From: Anarhynchus alexandrinus
Taxonomy: Eukaryota > Chordata > Aves > Charadriiformes > Charadriidae
Assembly: GCA_008711295.1 (NCBI GenBank)
Contig: VUYV01000047.1
Location: 3,271,517-3,335,516 of the forward strand
DNA: 64,000 nucleotides
Reading direction: 5' to 3'
Below are positions 12,752 to 24,599 of the stretch, in pieces. Made by a program: the position numbers and the translations under genes. Below the pieces are notes generated by a model that was given only the letters and a program-made list of their open reading frames with translations, was not told where the DNA came from and did no database searches. Each line of letters starts with the position of its first letter. Within the stretch, counting starts at the first letter, position 1.

Positions 12752-13777
12752 GTCCATATGTAACAGAATATTTTTCCTAAATACCAAAATGAAAACAAAA
12801 TGAATGCCATTTTTTTTATTCTCCTTACTCGATACATCAAGTTTTACACAAATAAATACTCTCTTAAGGTTTATGCAAATTATAGAAAAATAAAACTATG
12901 CATTATTTAGCAGTTCTCCTATTTCAAGATCTAACAGACTTTATTCACAGCATGTTTTTCCCTAGTTTATGTTGGCCTTCTTTTCTGATTCTACTTTTTA
13001 ATTCATCTTTTTAAATTATTCCTTTTTAAATCATTATCTTATGTGACTTCATAGATTTTCGTGTATTAATCTATTATTAATTTTTTTTACTATAGTCAAC
13101 TTAATCTTAAATTGTTTAAATCTCTTTTAAGTGTAAACACTTGAACACGGACAGTCTTTAAAAATATGATGCTCTTTAACATTTTGGAGCATTTCTATTT
13201 GTAGCTGGTAACCTTATTCAAAAAGTTCTTGCTAAATATGTTCCCTTCTATTATAGGTACTTTTGACAGAATTATCAAGTACCACATGTGACAGGCAATG
13301 GTACTGGTTACGGGAAGGGGAAAAATAACCCCCCACACACATACTGAGAAGGGGATACATTTTGTGTTACTGAAAAATATGTTTGTATTTTACGTTAAAA
13401 CCTGACATCTGCTTGGTGAATATAAATCTAGATTAATACACACCCACCCCCCTCCTTTTACTCATTCAGTTTTCTTTATGCTGATTCAGGTTAAGATTTT
13501 TTTATTTTCGTGAACAGCTACAAAGAATGCTGTTAAAACTCACATTTTACTTCCTCCAGTACAGCCCCGAACATGAAAATAAGCTGAACAAACATCTTGC
13601 CCTTTTTACTTAAACTGTTGTCTGCCCGACTGCTGAATGCACACAGAAAACAATCTAAAATTGTATAACCCATAATAGAGTATATTAAATTACAACATTG
13701 GTCAGTAATGGAAACTTATTCCCAGATATGAATTATTTACAGCCCATTTAAGTAATCCATATTCAGGTGTGGCAATG
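12752..13777. other. AT-rich non-coding stretch
   Basis: No coding frame, repeat family or RNA gene is seen. It contains many T/A runs and a CCCCCC-type run near 13444-13452. Nothing else can be supported. Confidence 0.6.
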
Positions 13778-13802
13778 AAAAAAAAAAAAAAAAAAAAAAA
13801 GN
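13778..13802. repeat. Poly-A run (23) with N
   Basis: Twenty-three A, one G, then an N at 13802. A second A run (18) lies at 13876-13893. The N marks an uncertain assembly join, so the sequence between the two runs should be treated with care. Confidence 0.9.
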
Positions 13803-13875
13803 ATCTTTAATGTTGACCGGTTGAGAGAGCAGAGCTGAGGATTACAGACATTTTAAAGGGAAGAAGAAGGGGAGG

Positions 13876-13893
13876 AAAAAAAAAAAAAAAAAA
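13876..13893. repeat. Poly-A run (18)
   Basis: An uninterrupted run of 18 A preceded by purine-rich sequence. It may be an expanded homopolymer or an old retroposon tail; no element body was recognised upstream. Confidence 0.9.
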
Positions 13894-13921
13894 CCTAAAC
13901 GAATTGATATAGCCTGTTCAG

Positions 13922-13990
13922 TGGCTTACTGCACCAGCGTGCTAATAAATTGACGGATGGCATGTCAGGGGTACGAGTCGAAATCCCAGC
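13922..13990 (+). repeat. tRNA-like A-box/B-box pair, possible exapted ancient SINE
   Basis: TGGCTTACTGC (13922-13932) resembles the Pol III A box, and GGTACGAGTCG (13970-13980), followed by AAATCCC, resembles the B box GGTTCGANTCC. Their separation is normal for tRNA-derived promoters. No cloverleaf could be completed, so this is not a functional tRNA. The poly-A run lies on the wrong side for a plus-strand SINE tail. It could be an old tRNA-derived SINE relic or coincidence. Confidence 0.25.
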
Positions 13991-14229
13991 ATTTCTAACT
14001 AGGGTGGGATCTAATATCAGTGTACCAAAATAAAGAGTTTCTGGACCTTGATGTCACAGGACATAGTCTGTGCCTCATTTACTATATCCTGTAGGTGCCT
14101 GGCATATGTTATTGCTGCAGAAAAATCAACACTTTCTGCTTTAACCCCATAACTGCATTAGTAATTTTTCAAAGCCACTCACAATGTATATTCATTTTCC
14201 TGCAAGCTGTCATTTTTACTTTCTTACAG

Positions 14230-14385
14230 TTTATATTTACTCTATTTTATTGTTCGGCCATCGCGGTCTACCGTAAAGCTATACAGCTCTCGCACAGCCC
14301 GCTGTCCCGGTTCCCCTGCGAGAGATACCGGGCGTCCCTCACCAAAGCAGGAATTAAAACCACAAATTCTGGGAAATGTTGCCAG
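14230..14385 (+). other. Candidate exon (156 bp, phase 0-0), CpG-rich, unrecognised
   Basis: A strong acceptor-like CATTTTTACTTTCTTACAG ends at 14229, and GCCAG|GTACAG forms a good donor at 14385/14386. The 52 codons between them are open in phase 0. The centre (about 14255-14340) holds roughly ten CpGs, very unlike the AT-rich flanks. By hand count GC at codon positions 1, 2 and 3 is about 40, 52 and 56 percent, not a strong coding signature, and the minus strand is also open. It could be an exon, a lncRNA exon or a CpG-containing enhancer. Confidence 0.22.
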
Positions 14386-14421
14386 GTACAGTTTTGTTGT
14401 TGTTGTTAGTGTTGTTTCCTT

Positions 14422-14437
14422 AAAAAAAAAAAAAAAA
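14422..14437. repeat. Poly-A run (16)
   Basis: Sixteen A directly downstream of the TTGTTGTTGTTG-type sequence that follows the candidate exon. It is simple sequence without an associated element. Confidence 0.9.
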
Positions 14438-14509
14438 GAATCAGACAGCTCGGGCGCTCCTTCAAAACGATGTAGCAAAAGATCATGGTGGGGAAAAGCT
14501 CTCACAACT

Positions 14510-16735
14510 GCAATTTCTTTTGTTTCCTGGAGCAGTACCTATATTAATTCATCTTACAAAGATCATTGCTCAAGAACTAAATTTTGCATACATTAGAGAG
14601 CAGAATTAGCATCGCACTGTGTACAACGTTCCAGGCTAACTTCTCTCCAAGCAACCATTAAAGGTCATGTTTTGACGACTGAATGGCATGTCGGCACCTT
14701 GGTTCCCCAGAGAGGCATTCCCCAGGTACATGCAAAAGGTTATTAAATTACCTTCCAAGCAACACTATCTCCTCGGATGAAAATAATTACAGGCTTTTAG
14801 AGGCATCAGAATGCTTTCTATTTTTTTAAATAAGATGAAGATGCAGTACCTAATGACCATTTTTGTGTGTGAGTCATAGAGCCTGTCAGTGGTGACAGGA
14901 CAAATGAGCATAATGGCATAGCTTAAAGGGGAAAGGTTCATTTTAAATAGTGACAAATAATATTTAAATGGCATTGTTGGAGACCCATCATGCTTGTAAA
15001 ATGTAGTTTGTATCTCTTCTTCATCCTTTAATTTCATCACTGTCAAATGGTATTAGCTGTTAACATGCAACATCAGGTGCAGATATAATTTTTAACTATT
15101 AAACGCGCCTATAACTAAACAATGCATCTTGACTGTTCATATACTTTGTGGTAGAATAAATAACATATTTTATAATTCACAATTTGCTCTGCCAAATTGT
15201 TTTGCTGTTCGGCGGGGAGCTATACTACAGGAGGATGGAGGGAGCAGGAACGGTTTAAAATATGATACCCTTGAACAAATTTCTTCTTGCCAACATGCTG
15301 AAATGGAAATGACTTTCTTTTTAGACTAATGTAATTCACAGGTTTGAAGAGCCACAGGCAAGATCGTGAGATACAGTAAATTGGTCAAAACAGACCTGGG
15401 CAAACCAATACAGGCGCATATATACCGCATACACTTCAATAAAAGCAGCTGACAAACTTAGTCGCCCTTACAATTTGGCCCTAATAGAAAATGTTTTGAG
15501 TCTGAATCCTCCCCGCGCTCGTGAAGTGGCTTAGGGCACAAACAGCAAATGTTTATTTTAAAATATTGAACAACAATCATTAAGCAGTATACTGCAGACA
15601 TGAATTCTGCAGCACAAATGCAAACCCACGACTTGAAAAAGTTATTCGAAAGTCAATCCTCTACTTGCTGAAATGACTCAAGTGAATATAAAGTCACACC
15701 ACTGCAGGTAATGAAATGACAATAGAACACACTTGGCTGTGAAATCACAACTTCTGGAAGTCAAACTTTCCGAAAAAGGCTTCTAATTTTTTAAGTATTT
15801 TGTCACAGCTTCATCATGTTTATTGCTATATTATTTTCAGATCTCTTACGCCAAAAATGTAGACAGTTTAGGTACCTTTGAGTTGTTAAAAGTTATAGCC
15901 AATTTTCTGAAAAATTATACCAGCTAAAAACACAACATTAAATATTTACCCTGTTGGATGTTAAAAAACGCTTACAATGAAAAATGTTCACATATTGACT
16001 ATTCAAAATGGCCTTCACTTTGAAATTGTGAAATGGAAGGGATTGCAGATGTACAAGAATAAATATAAAAACAAATGAGTTGACTTGAAGTGTTGCCGGC
16101 TTTCATAAACATGCTACTGCAATAACATGTGACATTAATATTTAATTACAAAAGCACTGCTGCAAAATCTTTGAAATTAATGTTTTGCAAAATTAACATT
16201 CAGTGCACAGAAGCAAAGTCGTTCCAGGCGCGACTGTGATTAACAATGCCATTCACTTTACATATTATATTAATATATTATTCAAGCTAAGAATTAACAC
16301 CTCCTAATTTAAATAAGGTGCTACATATCATGATGAGCTAAAATGCTTTTTCTTAAAATGGCCCATCTGATTTTAAGCAATCTGTGTTTATCGTTTAATA
16401 TTTTGTTATTGAATACTGTTCTCTGTAAAAAAACTCCTTGTACTTTAATTTCAGGATGAAGAGATCTCATTAAACTGGTGCCGTAAGATTCAAGGATTAC
16501 TGAGCCGGTGGAGCCCTGTTTTCTTTGCTGGTCTACCTGGTATTACTCCTTTATTCCCGGGCACCAAGTTCCTCATTCCCCACCTAGAGTGCCTCTACGG
16601 TTTTCCTGATATCTACAAAAAAAAAGCTGAGCGTTTTCTTTCCTAAATCATTGGCTGGATCTTCAGCTGCTATAAAGGATTATAAATTCTTTTACAGCTA
16701 CGTTGATTTACATCAGCTGATGATATAGCTCATAT
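14510..16735. promoter_or_regulatory. Regulatory-looking AT-rich block
   Basis: This non-coding stretch lacks visible repeats and has many homeodomain/POU-type motifs, particularly 15560-15720 and 16100-16330. The latter contains TAATATTTAATTA, a short stem of AATGTT with AACATT, and a CpG-bearing GGCGCGACTG sequence. It resembles conserved enhancer clusters. Conservation is inferred from appearance only. Confidence 0.3.
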
Positions 16736-17117
16736 TGCCAACATTATCACGTTGCTAGTACATTTTGGGGACGGCGATTTCTTCCTGCTCTGCATTCTGT
16801 GCTGCTTCTCGTGTGTTGTAGGAGGGTAAAGACGAACCAAGGGCTCAGGGGAGGTGGCGAGTCTAACGCTCTGCCTATCTCGCAGGGAGCTTTCTCGCCC
16901 TCCAGCTCTACCTTTTAGCGTACAGGAATTCAGACTGGTATTGAATTCTCTGCGTTTTGAACTACAGAGAAGTATAACTTCTGGTGGGACGCGGCTAAGC
17001 AATCAGGCCTGGAGGACTCTAAATGGGTTGACATATTCTCCAGCAGGTCAGACAAACCAGTTATTTTTGTTTGAGGGAAATGCTGACAAGACAGATGGGT
17101 ACATCACTTCGGTTTAA
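16736..17117. other. Moderately GC-rich, CpG-bearing segment
   Basis: Open frames run on both strands (16854-17117 plus, 87 codons; 16730-17002 minus, 90 codons). An acceptor-like CTATCTCGCAG ends at 16885. No domain is recognised, and double-strand openness suggests composition rather than coding. It may be a regulatory element or a lncRNA exon. Confidence 0.3.
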
Positions 17118-20030
17118 CCACACAGAACTTCATTTGCCATCTTTAATCTACTGTAATTGTTTGGGTTTCTTATTTCTAAAGCAGTAAAGAAATATATTTC
17201 AGTGTTATCACTCGCATAACAATCTTTTAAAGCCCAGCAGACTTGTAGTAAGCAAAAGCCCACGATCTATTGCCTTATATCAATAGTTACTAATTCATTG
17301 TCTATAATTTCACTTTCATTAATTATAGAGATGAGTTGCAACACACAAGGATAGAGAACTACTTGCTGAAAATTATGTCTGTGCAACATAAGCATCTGCC
17401 TTTAGCTATCAAACCTCCCTTATTGTTAGATGACACATGAACCTATATATCTCCTCTTCAAAATTATCCTAAAAAAGCCAACAAACAACCCCCTCTCTGA
17501 AAAAAAAAAAACCAACCCAAAAAACAAAAAAAACCCAAACACCTGGCAAAAAACAGTGAAGGAGATCAAATCTCTTTTTTATATGTTTTCAGTGGTGAAT
17601 GAACTTAATGTTGATAAGAGTAAAATTGGTGGTGGTTGTCAAAAATATTGTCTGCAAAATACTGAAGTATAAGAGATGGGAGATTCAGATCTACATGAAT
17701 AAAAGAAGCGTTTATGGAAAAGCTAAAACTATTCAGGACAGTTATAGTCTAAGAACTCTTTCAGTCCTTTGCTTGCCAATATCTGTAATAATTTGGGCTG
17801 CACCTTTGCAGTGACCTAAAGAGAGGCAAGAAAAGAGTGAAATTGCTGTCTGACGCCACGTGGACCTTCTGCCCTGCAGTTCTTTCTACCTCAACGCAAA
17901 CAAACTGCCCTCTCCAGAAGGGAGAGACAGAAAAATTGGTCGGCTGATTTTGTAGATAGACCCTCGTGCTCGAACGATCCCTCCCTGTTTTAAGACAATG
18001 ACACGAAAGCCGTATCCTGCATCATTTGTTTTACAGAAAATTAGACAGGATGAAATAATGACAAGATATTGTCTCAATGACAGTTTATTCAAAAGTAGAA
18101 ACTCCAGATTTCTCCTTATTCCTTCTTAAATCAAGAAGACATTGAGGACATTTAAATATGAAAACACCTTAGTCTACCTTGCTAAAGATCACTTTCTTGC
18201 TAAGTACCCCATTATCAGACATGACCACCTGTGCGCTCGAAAGGTCTGAGTAAATGCGACATACCATCCACTGATGGGCCTACGTTTTAATATTTTAACT
18301 AAAAAAATCCACTCTGTTCACCACAGAAAATAATGATTCATCTAGTGTTTTCAAATATTTTTCTGAAATCATCCTATTTAAAGACCTGCTTTAATATCAG
18401 ACCACAAAATCTGAATGAAACAGAAACAGAAGTAAGTTTTCAACTCAGAAACAGGTGGTGGAGAATTTATTAGTGTCTACCTCTCCGAAATCCTGTCCCC
18501 CCACACCTACAAAAAAAGTATTATAGTAAAATACTGTAGAAATAGATTAGAAGCAGCGATCCTTTTAGAAAGTGTACATATGGCATCCAAGTTCACAGTA
18601 GAATCTCCTTCTATTTGAATAAAACATGGCATTTCAAAATAAATTAAGAGAAAACAAAGGAGATGAAAGTGGGAATATCTTATGACTTCCTTAAGAAATG
18701 TTGTTATTTCTTCTGTGCCATGAAAATTTTCAGTGTCAAAGCACGACATCAAAATACGGGTATATAATATTCAGTTAACTTCTGATAAAGTCCACATGAA
18801 CATATTCACACAAGCACACAGAGTCCTTGGAAATGTTACATTTTAGTTGGAAAAGCTGGGGAATAGTCATTAACTTGTTAGAATGACCTTTCCATGGCCA
18901 GTCTTCACAGCCTTGGGAAGCACAGGAATAAATGCATGAGATGAGAAGAAACGTGAAGACAACTCAGGAATCAAAAGTGTCCCACACCATTCACGCTCAC
19001 TGAACTCAATGAGTCTGACGTGGCATTGCTCTCCTAGAATCTCAAATCTAATTAGGGTTTTTGTGTTTCTTTTGAAGACTACATTGGTCCATTTACCGTT
19101 GTTCTAGTTTTATCTTCATGAGCAGACCAGAAACACTCAGGTGGTGGGTTGTAACGTTGATCTGCACAACAATCAACACACAGAGAAGGGGGTATTTTAC
19201 TGCGCATCAGCTGGTTTAGTCAAAAATCAAGTCCCACTGCTTAACCGTAACGGTTGCAGAAAGAAAGTGCCCCAAAATATTGTAGAATGAGCCCTGAAAG
19301 TCCTGAAACGATCTTTAAATACAGACAGTCCATCACAGGGCTATGTCTTCCAAGAGCTTCCTCTAGCTCAGCTGCACTCACCTCAACTTCTCTGCACCAG
19401 CCACAATGAAGAAAAATATTTGTGCAACTGGTATACAACACACACATAGCGCTGCTACTCCTTTCCTGGAAAGCTGTAGGTAGACAGCAAACCAAAAAAG
19501 TAACAGGAAACAGTATTTCTTATCCTCTAGGTTTTTTACATGACTTCTCCCTCAGAGTAGGTCCAACGCTGAGCTAAAGAGGCTGCAGCCTCCTCTGGCA
19601 GGTCACCAGATTTGCTGTCTTCACTGATTGCTGTACTGCATGGGGAGCCAGGCGCTTTTCATTTCTGAGCAGGTTTCATCTCAGAATTAACTTTATTCCT
19701 CTTTATTGGGGTTAAATCCTTACCTGCTGAAGTAAGGATCTTCATTGCGTTCCTATGTATAATATATCATTTATAAAATGAGGCACTTGCAATTCATGGT
19801 TTGTTAAACGGAAGGAGGAGATTAAAAGTGGGCTCGTTCAGGTGGGAGTCACCATTGGTCTTTCTGTCTTTGGCTTAGCACTGTCTTCTCAAATATTGCT
19901 TTCTGCAGCAAACCACTGTCGCTACAGGTACGTCAGTGGAAGTTTAACTAAATTCTTGCTAAAATACAACAAAACCATTGGAGCCTAATGACAAAGCCCA
20001 CATTGTTCTTAACGAGAGAAGGCTTGCCCC
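17118..20030. other. Non-coding stretch
   Basis: No gene, RNA or transposon is recognised. An A-rich patch broken by CCAACCC and CCC lies at 17500-17540. The rest shows only short open frames under 85 codons. No further structure can be supported. Confidence 0.6.
17500..17540. repeat. A-rich low-complexity patch
   Basis: A run of 11 A, then AACCAACCCAA and further A runs broken by C and CCC. It is a degenerated A-rich simple repeat of a type often seen in bird genomes. No element body is attached. Confidence 0.8.
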
Positions 20031-20050
20031 ATTAATACTTGGATGACCCA
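20031..20050 (+). repeat. Short 5S rRNA-like sequence, possible 5S-derived SINE scrap
   Basis: ATTAATACTTGGATGACC resembles the 3' internal control region of vertebrate 5S rRNA (TTAGTACTTGGATGGGAGACC from family knowledge), matching about 13 of 14 core bases. 5S-derived SINEs such as AmnSINE1 are known in amniotes. The upstream A-box part is not recognisable, so the match may be chance. Confidence 0.2.
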
Positions 20051-20059
20051 GGCTGTCTG

Positions 20060-21737
20060 TCACTCACTGTACCGGTGGATTTCCTTGATGGATTGGTTTA
20101 AGCGGACCTGCTCTGGTTTTTAGATCAGTGTAAAATCATAGAATTTGGCCCAAGGTACTGTTGATTTTTTTTTTAACCTATAGGCTTTATTTTAGACACC
20201 TGAAGTTACTGAATGCCAACCCTGCGGCAAACAAAAATAGAGCAAACATTTCTTGAAAAATAGAACAAGTTGTGTCACTTTTTGTAGAAGCCAATAATGA
20301 TATGTGAAACAAAGAAATCCCATACTGGCCACAGATATTATAAATAGTGCAATGCAATAACCGGTGTACAACAAAGAAAGAGCTAAACCAAAAATAAAGC
20401 CAGAAATATCCTTATACCTGGGGGGGGAGATGGTGTCTGAAGGCTGCAAAAGTAAAATTCAGAGGAGTGTATATTATTGATAACTAAAATGATGACCTCT
20501 CTGGTCTTGCATGTTTTGTGATGTAACCCGTGATTTCTGCCAAGCACTTATAACAGTTCTCATCACAACATGAACTGATAGTGTGATATGTTAACATCAC
20601 CACTAATGTACGCCAGCATTACACTTTTCTTTCTTCGATTAGACAGCTTTCCTTCAGGCCATCAGACACTGGAGGACTGTATAAAAATGTACCTCTTCAA
20701 AGCAAGCAAAACCCCATGAATTTTAGCACAATTAAACCAATTCTACATATACCGGTTTACTGATTCCTATTTTTTATTTGCAAATGGGCCGACGCGACAA
20801 AGTTGCGATTCAATGCCAGATTTTTAAATTGTTAGAAGCTCAATGACGTCTACATTTGCTGTCTCTTTCAGACCTATCTATAAATAACATTCAGTAAAAG
20901 AAAGGAGATAAAAACTAAGAATTTTAATATCCTGTTTTGCCATTTTTCTTTATTCTTTTCTAATATCAGATAACCTAATAATACAACGTATAATAAATAT
21001 TTAAGGGGAAATAGCAATGAATCTGCATTGTGCTTTCTAAAGTCTCTTCTTGAAAGGCTGATTACTCACAAATTGTAATGGGTCTATTATACAAAATTTA
21101 TCTTTCTTTCATGATGTGATTCTTTAGCCTTAATATTCACTTGATTCCCGCTGATTACAATAGAATATGTACAAGAACAACAGTAGATGAGACCAGATGG
21201 AGCTATAGAAATATTCTCTCCTTTTAGATACACGCACACACTTCAGTACCCAAAAAGCATAAACATGTCTTAAGACATGCTCCATGGTCCTTATTACCAC
21301 CGTAATAAAAATAAACTCAATGAATGCATAGATTGCCAAAGCTCTATGCATTGGGCCAAAGAAGCTTTCACCTAAAAAAACCCCCAAACAGCACAGCACT
21401 GTTTTTCCCATCTTATCACCTCTCCCGTGCTCCTCACAGTGGTACCTCCATTCCCTCAAGTGCAGCTGAGCCCCAACACGCACAACAAACAAGGTTCCAA
21501 CATTTCTCTGCTTACTTCTCTGGAGAACAAAAACGAAAACTCCAAAAGCACACACCTTCCCTCACTTAAATTCCCATTTCACTAAGGTTTTGGAATGTTT
21601 TAGTTACCAGGGCTTTCTTTCCACCTGAGAGGGAAACATGGATGGTTAAGTGCCACTGTCGGCATTTGGGTTCCTACTTGGCATACTGCCTGAGAAAGGC
21701 TATGGGTTTCTTCTTCAAGAACTGTTCCTAAATTCTT
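20060..21737. other. Non-coding stretch
   Basis: No gene is recognised. The minus-strand open frame 21130-21555 (141 codons) has no domain or motif and overlaps a plus-strand frame at 21324-21569. A G-run occurs at about 20420-20427. The rest is plain AT-rich DNA. Confidence 0.55.
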
Positions 21738-21771
21738 ACTTTTTTTTTTTTTTTCTTTTATTCCTCCTCAG

Positions 21772-22019
21772 ACATCCTCTTTCCCTTCCCAAGCGGCCAG
21801 TTTCCTTCATAGAGTGCCTTCCAATTCCCTTCCAAAGGTCTATCCGACCCTTTCATTGTCCTCTTGGATAGTCGAACACTGGGACTTCCTATCTCATTTC
21901 TTCTTCTAAGAGACACCACACATTTCTTTGCCCCCTAAATGCACGTTTCAACAAAATATGGAGCAGGCTACTCATCTGAGGAGACACGCAAGCACAGGAG
22001 AGCACTACAAATTATAGGG
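21772..22019 (+). other. Candidate non-coding exon between strong splice-like signals
   Basis: A long T run at 21740-21754 followed by CTTTTATTCCTCCTCAG gives a very strong acceptor-like signal ending at 21771. ATAGGG|GTAAGTGAAC supplies a strong donor-like site at 22019/22020. The 248-base interval is closed by stop codons in all frames as a whole, so if real it would be a lncRNA or untranslated exon. Chance pairing is quite possible. Confidence 0.15.
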
Positions 22020-22026
22020 GTAAGTG

Positions 22027-22999
22027 AACAAAACTGCATAGGATTTCACAGGGGGGGGAAAAAAAAGAGAATAATATCTTTCCTTATGCTACAGGCATGC
22101 TCTGACATTGATATCTTTAACATTTTCATGCACACGGAGGACTATAAAAGCATTAATACACACAATGAAGATAACAGTTTACTGTAGTTCCAAAGCGTGG
22201 GTATAGCAACACAACAGTTAATAATACTTTACACATGTAAAAGCAGAAATACCGTAATCATCTGCTATTGAAACAAACAAGAAAACCCCATTTGCAACAT
22301 GCACCTCTACTCCCAAATCATATTCAGAAAGAGTTAAAATATGAAATAAAATTATAAAGGCACCAATGATATTTTTATAACGGAGCTACCGCTAGTAAGC
22401 TGTATTTTAGAGAAACACTGCACATTTTGATGACTGTCAAAATTTACATAACTTACTCTACATGAATTAACTATGAGGTATAAAATGCAACTTTGGCTAA
22501 ATAAACCCTCAGCAATTGTAAAGCAGTATTTCACGCGCTGCTAGAATAACACCAGACCGAAACATTAAAAAAAAAGATGAATATTGAGTGGAGTGGTCTC
22601 CCCAATATTTAGTTATTGAAATAAATTAAACAATCAGAGAAGATAATCTTTAGAAATACAGATCATAATTCTGGTTGCTATAGTACTTTTTATTTTTATT
22701 TTTAATGAGTGTTTGTCAATTTAGTGTCTACAATCAAAACTCTGACATATTAGGGTAATGAACTGGGTCCGGGAATTACCAGAAAACACATAAATACTAG
22801 AATTTCTTGAAAACATCAAGTGTTAAGAGAAACAAATTCCAGTCTTTAACATCTGTCCTACAGATTCTTACCATTTATCTGCTGATCAAAATTTCGAACG
22901 GTGCCAAAAAAAATCATGAAGTCAAAAGGACTTGGTGGGGGGATCTTTGTTTCTCTCTAAAAGCCTAAAAGTTATACTCAACTGCAGCACAAAGAGTAA
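22027..22999. other. Non-coding AT-rich stretch
   Basis: No gene is recognised. A G-run/A-run junction lies at about 22051-22066. The sequence GCAGAAATACC at 22243-22253 is one of four exact copies of this 11-mer in the window. Nothing else can be supported. Confidence 0.6.
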
Positions 23000-23640
23000 A
23001 GAGGTTGTTATTCATATTAACTACATTTACATTCCTATCGCAACATCCAGAGAGCTAATAGTGGGGTTATTAACATAACAAACGTAAATGTTCTATATAA
23101 ATAATACTGTTTCAGGCCAGCAACCGCTCATCTGACAGCATTTAGGCACAGGCTCAACATCTGTTTATGAACACTTTGCCTAATGATATCATCAGATATC
23201 ATTAAGTGCGGCAGAATACAGCACAGAGGCAGGTGCAGCTGCCTTCAGTACCCATCACAGAGGAAGAAAAGAGCTGCATTCCCGATCCGAAAACCCATCA
23301 TTAGGACAATTTTCTTCGACAAACCAGCCCTGTGATTTCAATCTGTATATCACCTGTAATTGTAGTTTTTAGCAAGAAGCTGATTCTATACATTTAGCGA
23401 CGAATCACGTTGATGGCCTGAATACTGGAAACACATTTGTGCTACCAGCTGCGGCAGCTTTTTTTAGAGCCTGTGTTAACAAAATACTGCTAACAAGGCA
23501 ATGCTTGGAGTGCAGCTTTGTTTCTCTTTCTTGTTCATAGTGTTTAGATGTGCATAATTATGGAGATTAGCAATTGATTGCTTCTCAATAATAATTGATT
23601 ATTGGTCACTGAACCTTCCCCAAAGCACTTCACTGAAGGT
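23000..23640. promoter_or_regulatory. Regulatory-looking block with palindrome, E-boxes and homeodomain motifs
   Basis: The block contains a perfect inverted repeat (23181-23204), two abutting E-boxes CAGGTG and CAGCTG (23230-23241), and ATAATTATGG and AATTGATTATTGG-type homeodomain sites near 23555-23605. CpGs are retained in AT-rich sequence (for example near 23400). It looks like a developmental enhancer. This is inferred from motif density; no target gene is visible. Confidence 0.35.
23181..23204. repeat. Perfect 10-bp inverted repeat, 4-base spacer
   Basis: TAATGATATC and GATATCATTA are exact reverse complements around ATCA. Each arm carries a TAATGAT homeodomain-like core and a GATATC palindrome. 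It could bind a homeodomain dimer or form a cruciform; function is not shown. Confidence 0.85.
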
Positions 23641-23649
23641 GAGGACAGG

Positions 23650-24599
23650 TGATAAGTTCATTCTTAGCAGATCGAGGAAACAGAAAGGAAAGGTCCAAAA
23701 GAACCTTCGATTTGTACATCAGTTTCCATGATAAACAGACCAAAGGGATAATAGAATATCCCAAAGCCTCGTTTGCCCGGAGGCGAATTGTAGAGATCAT
23801 AGCAAGCCTGCAGAATTCTCCCTGTGGACTATGTAAGAAACATACATCATTTTTATATATGTCAGTTGTTCTTTGATTTGAAAATATTTCTACCCATTTA
23901 ATTTATCTTTTTCAGTCAGTTTTCTTAAATTGTACAATTTAAGGGTTATATCAAAGAATGAATACCGTTTCTGAATACCCCCAAAATGAAACAAACTGAC
24001 AAAATAATGCAAGTCTCTTTAGTAGAAATGTACAAATATTGAAGCATCTATTGTCACTGACTTCAAAATCACTATACCCTTTTGATCTGCTTTATATCCA
24101 TCAAAATTTTGGTCTGTAGTGACTGCCTTGATGCAACGTAACATAATGTTGGGAATATAACACCATGCCACAGCTAAAATTTAAAGGCGAATGCTCTTAT
24201 TTTTGGCTTAATCACCCACTGTCAATTTGGACAGCAAATATCCAATTTAAATTTATTGGAGTGCATGGAAGCCACTCAGACAATAAAGTATCCGTAGCGT
24301 TCGTAAAATGGTAAACATCATTTCTTGTTGGCTATTCCAAAGTGTTTTGAACAGTTGAGACCAGTTTTTCTAACCCTTTTGTGTTTACAGAAAAATGTAA
24401 TTGTAAGCCTGACATATCATGCCATCCATCTTTAGATAACCTTTTTTTTTTTTTTTTTTAATGCAGAATTTTACAAGGACGTGCCTTCTCTATGGCAGTG
24501 AACTTTACAACCTGATTCATGAAAAATGCAGCTTGTTTAAAGTTAGCCTGCTCCATTTCTAGAAGATTTTTGTGCTATAAATGGGAAACAGATTGCACA
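23650..24599. other. Non-coding stretch with poly-T run
   Basis: A run of 18 T lies at 24442-24459. Otherwise the DNA is AT-rich with no gene or repeat recognised. The open frame at 23649-23876 has no family features. Confidence 0.6.

Noticed and set aside
21130..21555. 141-codon minus-strand open frame with valine-rich hydrophobic parts
   Set aside because: No signal peptide, recognisable membrane-protein family or conservation evidence; an opposing frame covers half of it.
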